Positions 33,985 to 44,239 of a DNA stretch of 64,000 nt are shown in pieces. The stretch's first letter is position 1. The number at the start of each line of letters is the position of its first letter. The notes below the pieces were generated by a model that was not told the origin of the DNA, made no database searches, and was given only the letters and a program-made list of their open reading frames with translations. The DNA is from Ephemerocybe angulata (lineage: Eukaryota > Basidiomycota > Agaricomycetes > Agaricales > Psathyrellaceae). Position numbers and translations under genes: made by a program. The DNA lies in assembly GCA_013368325.1 (NCBI GenBank), contig JAACJK010000061.1:620001-684000 (forward strand), read 5' to 3'.

Positions 33985-35214
33985 TCAATTGTTGGAGATA
34001 TGAGCGATAGCGCCGGGAACAGGAGGGTTGTGGGCAACACAGGCCACAAAGGCTTCCGCAGATCGACGGTTGTGGAACTTGATCGAGTAGTGGTCGCACG
34101 CAACGGATCTGGTGGACTGAATGGACGCCCTCCCAAAAGCCGTGCTGTTGTAGGCAATGAGGATCTCAATGACAGCGGCGTGGTGGTTGCCGTCGTGCGA
34201 TAAGTTCGAGTGTGGGCCGTATAGGACGATAGCAGGCTGGTCGGCTTGATAAGCGGGAGGGCCTGTGGCCGCGCGAGCCTCGCGAGCAGCACGGTAAGGC
34301 AAGTCGCGGCTTGGGCGAAGTTGAGGGGTGCGTACAGGAAGAGCGGAGGGAGGGGAAGGATTCGCCAGATAGTGAGGATTAGGCGGGGAGTGGGTGGTGG
34401 TAGGGAAGGAAGGTGCAACGGGGGCAGAGCCTGACACCTTCGAGATGTTGGTGATGGAACCGCGCACGGCGTTCACGGATCCGCTCAGAAAGTCCACGCG
34501 GCCACGGAGCTCCGACATCTCTCCGTTGAGCGCCTCGAGGCTCTGGACTGCAGGATAAATGGAGCTGATGTCCTCCTTGGCATGGTCAACCGAGTCTTGG
34601 ATTTCGTCCGCGGTGGTCCTAGCCCAGTTGGCAGTATCCAATGCGAGTCCAACCTCATCCTTCATCTTGTTGACGGTGGAGTCGATGCGTGAAACATTGG
34701 CTTGCATGTCGTTCATCCTGGTCCACATCGATTCGGACGCCTTTTCCAATTTGGAGAGTCTTTCGCCGAACCCCTCGTTGGACGTCTCGACGATATCGAG
34801 ACGGTCAGCGAGGATCACAACATCGTCTTCTTCCACTTTATGGAGACGTGCAGCGATGTCTGCGAGTCGAACCGCCTCCAGCTCGTCGATGCGTTTGTTG
34901 ACGAGACTGATCTTGGCGTTTACGGAGCGAAGAGCGGGTGCAATCGAGGACTCGGGAGCTGTGTTGGGGGCGATGTGAGGAATGGTGTCCTCCTGAACGA
35001 TGGTCTTCGCTTTCTTCTTCCCATAGGCCTTGCTGGAGGTAGCAGTAGCTGTGGTCGGCGCAGCAGGAGGGACAGTCGTGGCGGCCCCTTTGCCGCGAAC
35101 AGGGCGAGCGGGGGGAGGCACGGGGACATTGGGGTCTGCCTCGGGTACAATGGGAGGGATGATAGGAAGAGATTTGGTCGCCGGGAGGCCTTTGATGGGT
35201 GATTGCTTTGGCAT
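33985..35214 (-). CDS. LINE ORF1 (coiled-coil, nucleic-acid-binding-like)
   Basis: 409-residue ORF1 product. The N-terminus is Pro/Ala/Lys-rich and basic (GKKKAKTIV). Residues about 85-260 form a long heptad-rich coiled coil (KRIDELEAVRLADIAARLHK and on through SVNAKI, RLSKLE and SELRGRVDFLSG), expected to oligomerise. After a Pro/Ser linker comes a compact C-terminal domain (AAVIEILIAYNSTAFGRA, YSIKFHNRRSAEAFVACV) that looks RRM-like: a beta strand, helix, and a second strand with a helix. This layout matches ORF1 proteins of LINEs that chaperone element RNA. The ATG at 35214 follows a TATATAAG-like box by about 50 nt. The next element ATG lies about 46 nt past the stop. Confidence 0.75.
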   Translation of the reverse strand: MPKQSPIKGLPATKSLPIIPPIVPEADPNVPVPPPARPVRGKGAATTVPPAAPTTATATSSKAYGKKKAKTIVQEDTIPHIAPNTAPESSIAPALRSVNAKISLVNKRIDELEAVRLADIAARLHKVEEDDVVILADRLDIVETSNEGFGERLSKLEKASESMWTRMNDMQANVSRIDSTVNKMKDEVGLALDTANWARTTADEIQDSVDHAKEDISSIYPAVQSLEALNGEMSELRGRVDFLSGSVNAVRGSITNISKVSGSAPVAPSFPTTTHSPPNPHYLANPSPPSALPVRTPQLRPSRDLPYRAAREARAATGPPAYQADQPAIVLYGPHSNLSHDGNHHAAVIEILIAYNSTAFGRASIQSTRSVACDHYSIKFHNRRSAEAFVACVAHNPPVPGAIAHISNN

Positions 35215-35664
35215 GGTTGAGAGGAGGGCACGAACGATGATAGGAGATCCATGGATGGGGTGAAATCTTATATATTAACGGATAACGGCCCAAGCCCAGA
35301 GGATGTAAGGCGAACTTGAGACAGCCCCACAAGGGCGGTATGGAGAGTAGAGATGTCCCATTTTGTGGTGGGACTGAGTATTGTTCGTGAAGAGGAAGTG
35401 TGGAAGTGTAACGGAGGAAAGCGACGCGGCGCTGCTGCCAGGCTGGCAGCACAGCGTGCGCCGAGCGATCAGATCAATTCCGTCTTATTCGGGCGGTGCA
35501 TGCAAGACAACAAGTTATAGATAATGCTAGCGGCAGCTGTTGTTGTATCGAGACATATCAGAGTTGGGGGTCAAGACGGTTCAAAGGCAGTATGAAATCA
35601 AATCCCCCGTAATTTCAAGGGATAGGTGGTAGGCGATAGGCAGTGATGGGTTGTGAACGGAAAT

Positions 35665-35990
35665 GAAGCCATACGGCCTTCCAGACAAGGCAAATAGAGG
35701 CCATACGGCCCTCGAATAGAGCTTAGAGCATGTAGAGGCCATACAGCCTTCATGAGAGACAAAAAGAGGCCATTCAGGCGAGGGAAACAGAGGCCATACG
35801 GCCCTCTAATAGATCATATATAGGCTATACAGCCCTCGAGAGATAAGAAAGGAGGCCATACGGCCCTCGAACAGAACATGTAGAGGCTATACAGCCCTCG
35901 AGAGAGACGAAGTGAAGCCATACGGCCCTCGAGAGAGATGAGATGAGGCCATACGGCCCTCAAAAGAGACGAGATGAGGCCATACGGTCA
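35665..35990 (-). repeat. Tandem GAGGCCATACGGCC repeats at the LINE 5' end
   Basis: About eleven copies of a 30-38-bp unit with the core GAGGCCATACGGCCCTC, itself an imperfect palindrome (GAGGCC...GGCC(C)TC), separated by AGA-rich spacers. The array lies about 450 bp upstream of ORF1 on the element strand, where promoter monomers would sit. It could instead be an unrelated minisatellite next to the insertion. Confidence 0.75.
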
Positions 35991-38894
35991 TGTCACCACC
36001 AGCGGTGCTGAGAACGAACGAAAAGCTTGCTTGCGATTGAGGTGAGTGGATTGTATTGTTGTGTCACACAAAAGGTTAAATTGTGCTAAGGATATCCTCA
36101 CCAGAGATCAGATGCCTCGTACAGCCTGCTGTGGTTGGGTATATACGGAAACATTTTGACGTAGTCGTGAATGTTGAATGGGTGGTGCGGCTGTGGCCGC
36201 TCAACGAATTCTGGATTAAAACTGTACCTTTCCCACTTATTCAAACCAATTAATAGCTCGGTGAAATCATTGTTGCTTCAGGAATTGTGCTCGTCGTGGG
36301 GACTGGAAGAGATAGGGAACTCGACTGGCGCACTCTCAAAACAGATTCAACGCGCTGACTCCCGCTCGATACCCTCGACGATAAACTGGAGCTCGGATAC
36401 TCCAGCTCAAGCCCAAAGCTCAAGCTCGCGCACGAGGTTGTACGTGTTATGGGTGGTGTCGCGGTTCACCATGTGTTGGGCTTTCTCGGATGTCGGATGA
36501 GGATGACCGGACGATTGAGGTCGGTGAACATCACACACACACATGCCCTCCCAGTAGCCCTATATTTACATCGAGTGAAATCGAGAAGGTTTACGCGGGA
36601 GGTAGTAGACACCCTCGGATGTGTCGTCGCTGACCTGCAATAATACTAAAATTCAACATCCCGGGATGGTTTGAATCCACAGAGTCAAGAGTACGATTAA
36701 CTCGAAACACTTAACTCAATGAACGGACGTCCATCCGTGGTGAGGGAGATAAAAATGCACCATAATTACATAGCCTGAGCGTGATCCTCATGCTTGGCTT
36801 CACTGTGCATGACCGTATCCCAAAGTTGGAGACAACTCACTTCCCCTGGGCCCCGGAAAGTCACACCACTACTCGCAGTCCCTCGCCACTTGCGTACGTG
36901 CATAGATTAAACCTAGTCTAAATTCCAAGACCGGTGATCGTGTGGCGAGTGGAGCGAAGACTCGATGGATTGGATAGGTCGAATGACACATTGTCAGAGA
37001 GGAACCACTACTTCACAATAATGGGAGTGTCACGGACGCACTTACCTAGAATCTGGTTCATGGCATCAAACCGAGCCCATGATGCCTCTCCGGGCCTAAG
37101 TACCGCCCGTGGCGCGAGGTCTGACTGCGTCAGCAAATGCGATGAACAGCAAGGCATGACAGACGCCGTGCAATTCCAGCTATCGACGTCGTCGTGGGCT
37201 AGTGTAACATCGAGACTATTGTGACACCCGAGCTCGTCTTCTCATCTTGTTTGTCGGCTAGTTCACCATAAAATCTCAACTTGATCGCAGTGTCGAAACA
37301 ACGTAGAAGTCGGGCTCACCAGAACGCGAGGCGAGGTCATCGTCGATACACATCGTTCTATTGCCCAAAAGCGCCGTTACAAGAGCCAGAACGTCACGGG
37401 AAAGAATCGCTTGGTACGATCAGCCATCAGTGACCGACCGAGAACGAAGGCGCGAGGACAGAGGTTCGAGGACCGCCCCGCCCGGGGCTCACGGCTGGGC
37501 ACAGGCTATTAATACGATATATTTATCTATTCTAAAAAAGCAGTAGATGATAACAGGACATCAAAGTCAGAGGTGAAAGTGAAACGAAATGAATCGAAAC
37601 GGAACGGAATGAGGAGTAAGAAAACAAGTGGTAGTGGTAGTGGTAGTTAACCCGAAATTAGACCTCATTAAGTAATGAGGACTATGGTCCCTGACGTCGG
37701 GAGGAATCGCGGTGTCGACCTATGGACCTCATCCCTGTCGTCTCTGCATCGAAATCTATCAGAGTCGGCGAGGGAGTCGGGGGTCAATTGACTGGTTTGC
37801 AGACATGCACAGAGCCTGGCGAGGAATATGCAAGTCCGCGCTCGCAAGATACGAGCAGAGCAGTGCAAATAGAGGTAAGTGGGGGCACGAGAATATTCGG
37901 TACAACACGAGGAACTGTAGAGAAATTCACAGGGGAAGAATTTAAGGGTGTCGAAGACATATTTCGAAAATGTCGGGCAAAGGTCGGGGTGGTCCAGAAA
38001 GCGGTGAACTGCCAGTCTGCAGACCGGAAGCGTGACAGGCCCTTGCGGTGCGAGGAGAGGTGATGAATTTGAAGTACATGTTAAGTGGGAGCATCTACGA
38101 CCAATCTATCGTGTTTTTACATCGAGAAAGCTGGTAGAGGTTGGGTAAAGGCGGTGACAAGGTGTAACTGCAGTCACGAATCCGATCAGGGAGTCGAGCT
38201 GTGTGAATGGTCTTCGCATAATACATAGGTAATACGCCTATTGGTAAGCCTGACAGTCTACCGACAACGCGATAGTATTTAGGGGGAGTTCCTTTCAGAT
38301 CCCGACTCCCAGGGGTAGATTAATGGGTGCAATCGTAGATGCCGCTAGGCAAGACGGGCGCAGGCTCCCTGGACACCTTCAATGAGGTTATCAGACCCTT
38401 GGGAGGATTAAAGTCGGGAAACTACTTGAGCGCTTTCAAACGGGCCGCTGGTGGGTAGACGTCTGTTCAGGGCTAGACCATATGTTAATATGGAGAGACA
38501 GTCGTAACGGTGTGGTCTTGGATGCGTCTTGGACCTATATTAATAGAACAAGGGATGCATAAACAAGAGAGTTGGGTGCGCATCAAGTGCAGTATGACTA
38601 AGGAGTGAAACATAGTTTTGTGTGCATCAGACAAGAGAAACACTAGGCGGGTGCGACATCGCAGAAATGAGGGTGAAAGGCGAGAGCAGCATGTGGGTGC
38701 CGATGTCGACAGGAGAAGGAACGGCGACATGGCGCGTATCTTCGAAGACTGAACGAGAGGGCTGCCCGATGGCCATCATTCGATGCCCGGGCTCGACCAT
38801 AGTAACACGGTACAACGTCGTAGTCTTATACCCCAAGGAAGCTCAAGAACCCGGTCACGTCCCAACAGTCGCCTAACAGCCCAAGTTTGTCAGT
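35991..38894. other. Intergenic, nothing recognised
   Basis: About 2.9 kb with no supported gene. Contains short CA and GGTAGT runs (36532, 37625) only. Confidence 0.45.
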
Positions 38895-39165
38895 ATCCCG
38901 GACTCGATAACCATTGGATAGCCCAGTCTCGATAGCCCACACTCGATACCCCGAATGCGATGGCCTGAACTCGATAACCGGGCCAAAACTCGATAACACA
39001 AACTCGAGTCATGTATCCTCACCCAAACTCGCATCGTGTATCCTCTGATTCCTCTCGCCGAACACGATAACCCAATCCCAAACTCGGTAACCCAGTCCCG
39101 AAACTCGATATCCCAATCCCGAAACTCGATACCCCAGTCCCGAAACTCGATATCCCAGTCACAAG
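38895..39165 (-). repeat. 21-nt minisatellite (AAACTCGATA(T/C)CCCAGTCCCG)
   Basis: At 39080-39160 the unit AAACTCGATATCCCAATCCC repeats with a 21-nt period, almost unchanged; from 38895 to 39080 more diverged units (ACTCGATA(A/G)CC) occur. Because 21 is a multiple of three, one minus-strand frame reads the heptapeptide DWDIEFR several times, inside an open frame of 144 codons (38873-39307). I see no homology that would make this a gene. Confidence 0.7.
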
Positions 39166-39346
39166 TGTCAGAAATGCTACGCCTATCGGTAGGTGGAACC
39201 GCGTTTCCGAGCGTGCCTGGGGCAACGACCGTTACTGCCACCCCCGGGTCCACGTTGACTCCTGCCTGAGCCTTTTGGAGAGGAGGGTAGATATGGACTT
39301 TTCTCACCCGTGGGCTGTATAATGTTCTCGTGTAGATATATACGAA

Positions 39347-39482
39347 TCAATAACCAAAGTGAACATATGGGATCCAGGTGAGTAGGGACTGGTCTGAGTT
39401 GTCAGCTAGTCGGAGTCGTAGCTGTTTCGTTGCATGATGAAGCGCGTGGGCAGAGAGGCGACCGTCAAGTCCAGAGGAGGGA
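39347..39482 (-). pseudogene. CHAT-domain protein, C-terminal fragment
   Basis: The minus strand reads SSGLDGRLSAHALHHATKQL, then RLRLADNSDQSLLTWIPYVH, Phe-Gly-Tyr and TGA at 39347-39349. This is the last exon of a TPR/CHAT-type protein, colinear with the end of the CHAT pseudogene at 52.76-52.9 kb (about 70% alike by eye at DNA level). Upstream of 39482 the similarity stops abruptly, so only the tail was copied or kept. Its frame is undamaged, unlike the 52.8-kb copy. Confidence 0.65.
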
Positions 39483-39568
39483 TCGAAAGGAACGATATTT
39501 GAAGCTAATGAAAGTGGGTATATGGGTGCATACGGTGAAACGAAACTGATATATCAAATGAGAGGTAA

Positions 39569-42300
39569 GTGGAAGTCGCTCGAGACCGAGGATATCTGAA
39601 TGCCTGTCAAACACACTCACCAGACGCCCTCACACGCATCCAAGTTCCAATCCAACTTTACTCCTCAATCCTCCTCGTTGTTGCCGCTGTCGCGCATCCC
39701 AGAATGTTGGTGTGCGGATTGTGTGCGGCGTACTCATGTTCGTCAGTATCCCGGGCCAGGTGTGCTGCGTGCCGCGGCCGAGTTGACGCCGTAAAGCAAA
39801 TCGACGCAACGAAAAGGCTCAGGCGAGTTCATCGCCCAACCGACCTCGAGCCCGAATCAACCATAAAACCTCTCCTCCCCGTCACCCTTCCCTCCACTTA
39901 CACCTTCCGAAAACGACGAGAATACATCTCATCTCTCGAACCCCCAAACTCACCACCGCCTTACTCTCGAACCTCGCCTCCAAACTGTAGCCAGATAGAT
40001 ATACGTGTTCAGCACCCTCCCTCTCGCCTATCTAGAGAAGACGGGCGACGCAACAACGTGCGGCGATCAACAGCTCTAGAAACGAGAGAGGGAAGAGAGG
40101 AAGAAACAAACGGAGGATGATGCACGCGATGCGCACCAAACGGACTCGGAATTTCGACGCAAGCAACACCAAGAAACGAAGGTATACGAGAGCAACGAAC
40201 TTACTTAATCACTACCCGTTACGCGTTCGTATCACCCACGCACTCACGCTTGTCGCCAAGTTCACCCCACCTCTACCTCAAGTCCGTCTCCATCCGTCGC
40301 CGTCGTGGTATGTTGTCCTGCTCGTCGTTACGCCCTCGCCCTACTCACGCTCAGACGCACCGTCCATCAACCCATCACCGCCGTCCTTCATGTATCTTCC
40401 ATCCCCCTCAGCTTCGCCTCCATCCTTCATGTATCTTAAATTCCCATCGCCGCGCCGATCCCACACCTCCCAACCGCCTCCGATCTATCCACCCTACGTC
40501 ATTCCGCCCTATTCGTTCTCCCCCATCCATCTTCGACTCCCACCTTGCACTGGCACCGCTACGGTTCTCCCCTCGTTGAGCGAAAGAGGGCGAAGGGAGA
40601 GCGAGGATAGAAAACGAAATGTAGCGCGGAAGGGATGTGGGTCAACGAAGGGATATGAATCCGGAGCGTCCGAGACTGGAACGCAGAGCAGAGGGTGCTT
40701 GGACACCGAATATCAAAGGTTGAAGGCGAGTCGGGCTGGGCGACGACGAGTGGGACGACTGGCAGAGAGCCCCGAACCTCCATCCCTCTTCCCATTTCAC
40801 AATCCCGCCTCCGCCCTTCCTCCCACACGACCGGTACAGCCACGGGCGCGCCCCTCAAACCGCAGACTGCACTCCCCACCATCGCATTCTTCTCCCTCTC
40901 CTCCAAACTAGCGACTAGCCCCTCTCTCCCACCCCCCCCAAATTGTCCAACAGCGCACCGCTATCGCTCTTTGTCGCCGGCGAGCCCAAGAGAACGGACG
41001 ACTACGCAGCCGAGGGGCGCATGATTGAGCACAAAAGAAGGCGGATGGTACGAGCGCGCGAGGGTCTGGGTCGACGGCACACCTGAGGTGGAGGACGAGG
41101 GTGAATCGTTGCACGGGAGGTGGTTCGATGGCGGAGATCGATGATCGAAAACGAGGAGTAACGAAAGAACTGCGGACAGAACGACAAATGCCGGACCTAG
41201 GGCCTGGGAATGGTCGAATACCGGGCATAGATCGAACGGTACGTCGATACCAGGGGGCTGGTATGCCCCACCTCTCGAAACCTCTCCTCCCTCACGGCGC
41301 TCAAACTCCCTGCAAGCCTCCCTCACCGCCTCACTCTCCAGCCTCTCCTCCGAAATCTTCTCAACCTCTGTCCGAGCCCGACGTATGGAGCGGTGGATCC
41401 ATGGCGGACACCGATAAAGGTTAATGCCGGTTTCGTGTGATAAGAGACAATAAGCGCATGAGCGGGAATGGTCTGTGGGATCGTAGAGGGGCTGCGGCTC
41501 CGAAGGCTGAGCAGACTGGCACAGCTATTCCTTCTGAGACGCCGGGGTGGGGAGGTAGGATGGCGCCGTCCGCATCGATGAAGGTGAGAATGATGGCGGT
41601 GCTGTCGAGCAGTCACGGTGGTTCCGTTGCGAGGGGCAGGGGATAGAGGTAAGTCTACAGGCCGATTCGGGCTGGAGCAGAGGTTCGATGTCGCGCCCGA
41701 GGATCGCGAAGAAGAAGACGCTGTAGAGTGTGTCAGTGGGCGGACGTAAGATGGGGGAGGACGCTACGAGGAGTGCATACGTGTATATGGGCGGTAAAAG
41801 AATCTAATTCGGCGAGCGTTGGAGATGCGGAGGCACTGAGAGGTACGGCCGTGTCCTCGTTTGGACGAGGCGCGGCTGTAGGTGGAGTTCGATATCCGTC
41901 GGAGCTGACCTGATGCTGGAGACGTGCAGCTGCAGGTTTGCTGCTGGTCCGTTAGGGTGTAATATGGACAAATAAAGAGGGTCACGTACGGCGATGGGGC
42001 TCTGGGGACGAGGAGATGGTGGTGGGAGGCAACAACGAATGATGCCCCGCTCCGGCCTCATCTTTGATTGATGACTAAGTGCTCGGGCTCTGTTCTCCTT
42101 GTTTTCGCTGTGCTTGTTTCCGTGTCTGCGACCGAGGGTGTGTTTCGATTCCGTCGTCCTCTCGACTGTAGCATCAAGCCAGCGGCGATCCCAAAGTCCC
42201 TTCACATTGGCTCGCACTGAATGGCTGGGCTCCCCTCTGGATACAGTACGTCTCTCCCTTTCACCCCTCGTGTTCCGCCCGTTCACCCCTCTCCCGCATT
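39569..42300. other. GC-rich coding-like stretch, no gene resolved
   Basis: Frames on both strands are open for 100-260 codons, with Pro/Ser/Arg-rich content (40117-40911 plus is the longest). One short piece resembles a RING finger (listed separately). On the minus strand 41250-41370 reads an acidic helical piece (EEVEK-like, then SEAVREACREFERREGG). I could not build exons on either strand; it may hold decayed genes. Confidence 0.35.
39700..39830 (+). pseudogene. Possible RING-finger remnant
   Basis: The plus strand reads VCGLCAAYSCSSVSRARCAA followed by CRGRVDAVKQI. The end looks like the closing part of a C3HC4 RING of an E3 ligase (CxxCRGRVDAV), and the cysteine spacing before it is roughly right but the His is absent. 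Flanking sequence gives no recognisable domain. Weak call. Confidence 0.25.
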
Positions 42301-42914
42301 TATGCTAAGATATATATTCGCCCTCTTATCGCAGTGCTACATAGTACATACCACTTCAGGATGGGAGTGTCTGAGTTATACCGCCATTCAGTAGGGAGGC
42401 CGCATGCAATCACCGAGGCTAGTACTCTCGAGCTTTGGCGTGTGCAATCTAATTCCTGCCGAGAAATCCAGCGCCTACCCTACAGAGTCTTTATTTGTGA
42501 GTATCCGAGTTCTGGATAGAATCGCTCTAGATTGTAAACATCCCGCGGAGTCACCCATTTGAACTTCCCACTGCAGAAGCAGCTTGACGAGACTTCCTCC
42601 ACAGTCTATGCGAGGTCGCTGTCGAAATGTCTATAGGTCCGTTCATAACTTGAAGTACGATTTAAATACCGAGCATGGAAAGCTGGGATAGATGACTAGG
42701 CGAGTGGTCTGAGGCCGACTTGTCTATACTGCATATACTTTAGCACAAAGTCAGTATTATTCATGGTCAGCGTCGCGGGTCTAATTATCGTCCTGGCTCG
42801 ATGCGCGCAGCCCTGCCTGCATATTTCGTCGTTCTGCGAATTAGTGATTAGCTGTCTGTACCCAACAAAAGACCGACGTTTTGATTAATTTCCGGGTTGA
42901 AAATCAACACCTCG

Positions 42915-43670
42915 ATGGTTAGATTAAGTATCGGAATTGACTACTTCTTCGGGGACCCGATCCAGGCTCATGATGGCGAGGTTGGGTGGAATCAAGCTAC
43001 CTGGTTCCAGAAGAGCAGGCAGCAGGCGGCGGATGCGCTCCCAAAATGGATCGCAGCTGTCAGAGGGCAGTACGGTACGCTGTATCGTAACATCTAAGAA
43101 GTTTATGTTTCTCATTCGTTGACATTAGGCTCGGATGCAAAGTATAGTACGGCAGGTTACTGCTTCGGAGGTATATACGCCATGCAGGGTGGTGCGAGTG
43201 ATGACTTCGTCGCAGGTAATACTGACCTGTGTCACCCGGTGAATAGAGTAGCTAAATTGAACTCCAAGCCGCATTTGCCCATCCAGCCGACTTAACCGAA
43301 AGCCACTTCAATCAACTGAAGAGTATGAACCCCATCTGAATCGCTGTGCTACTTCTCTTACTTACCCTCCTCGTTTAGAGCCTCTTCTACTTTCATGCGC
43401 TGGTGAGAACCCTTATAATACGGGTTTTGAATTGTGAGCGTCGCTGACGTGAACTCTCTTAGAAACGGACGCGACGTTCCCAACAGCAACCGTGCAGCAG
43501 ACATTCTCGCAAAGAACAAAGCTCGATACCATCTTCAAGTATTCTCAGGAACTGTACACAAATTTTCGTTTCGATAATCATCCACGGCATTCACTAATAC
43601 ACTATTTGTAGTATGGGCAATGGAAGAGAGTAGGAGGAGCATTGCTCAATGGTTTCGCTTCAGCAAGTAA
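42915..43670 (+). pseudogene. Dienelactone hydrolase-family gene, broken
   Basis: Alpha/beta hydrolase of the dienelactone hydrolase family (hydrolyses lactones or esters). Exons visible: GIDYFFGDPIQAHD to WIAAVRGQYG; SDAKYSTAGYCFGG with the nucleophile Cys; AAFAHPADLTESHFNQLK; PLLLSCAETDATFPTA with the catalytic Asp; KLDTIFKYSQEL; and WAMEESRRSIAQWFRFSK, ending at TAA 43668-43670. Introns are 50-60 nt and mostly GT-AG. Problems: nothing upstream of 42915 encodes the first 80-90 residues; the SHGFA segment with the catalytic His is absent between the last two exons; and the last two exons do not join in phase. With no His the enzyme should be dead. It could be a divergent non-enzymatic paralogue, but a pseudogene is more likely. 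Confidence 0.7.
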
Positions 43671-44239
43671 GCTCCTCTAATCATCTAAGCATGCGCTGTT
43701 TGTACTTCTATAGTTTGTTACTTGTCAGACAAAGAAACCTTCAAACGGTATGAATCAACCGCATAGTGCATTCACTTTTTATTTTGTCCATGTCCCGTTG
43801 TGGGTAGCGCTCTAGCTGAGGAACCTGAAAACAGGGGAGGACGGCACTCAATGAGCCAATTGGGAGCAGCGCTGTGTCCCTCCAACAATCATCACTGATG
43901 TGAATCGTAGCCATTCGCCAAGTTTCCCCCTAAAAGTCTCCCAAATCATCGATGTCTATACGAAATCAAACAATCTAACGGAACATTTCTATATCAGCTC
44001 TCCATCCGCGCCAATCTGCGCGGTGATGATGCGGAAAAACCATCATGGGTTTTTACCGCGCCCGTCAGGGACATAGCCTCACGGCCACGTCGCCACACCT
44101 CTTCCCTAACTTTGATGTGCATCGTCTAATAGAGGACCGCCATCTCCTCATACCCTCCCTTCTCGCTCTCCATACCCGCAACGGCTGGCCCGTTAGCTAG
44201 GAGTACACTCTCAAAGAAACAGTCCTTGCCTGGCGCAGG
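43671..44239. other. Intergenic with a hairpin
   Basis: No gene. A near-perfect inverted repeat, GCGGAAAAACC...GGTTTTTACCGC, lies at 44031-44059 around an ATCATG loop (one bulged base). Confidence 0.5.

Larger units (their letters stand above)
29376..35990 (-). mobile_element. LINE (non-LTR retrotransposon) with three ORFs
   Basis: A full-length-looking LINE on the minus strand. From its 5' end: tandem repeats at 35665-35990, a 5' leader, ORF1 (coiled-coil RNA-binding-like, 33985-35214), an ORF with an APE-type endonuclease and an RNase-H-like domain (32096-33906), an RT ORF (29688-32099) and a 3' leader of about 290 nt that ends in AATGAT-type repeats at 29376-29398. There are no LTRs. The ORFs have no internal stops, apart from the start problem of the middle ORF, so the element may have moved recently. 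The separate endonuclease and RT ORFs and the RNase-H-like position differ from standard L1/Tad elements. I cannot name the clade; fungal Inkcap, Deceiver or Tad relatives are possible. Confidence 0.85.

Noticed and set aside
35665..35990. CRISPR-like array
   Set aside because: Repeat cores vary, spacers are short and similar to each other, and the setting is a eukaryotic genome next to a LINE; tandem monomers explain it.
29376..36000. LTR retrotransposon
   Set aside because: No long terminal repeats, no protease, integrase or gag knuckle; the APE-type endonuclease and tail repeats identify a LINE.
36655..36700. tRNA-like B box (GGTTTGAATCC)
   Set aside because: No matching A box, acceptor stem or anticodon arm could be folded around it.
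40117..40911. 264-codon Pro/Ser-rich frame
   Set aside because: Overlaps equally open frames on the other strand; GC-rich low complexity explains the openness and no domain is visible.
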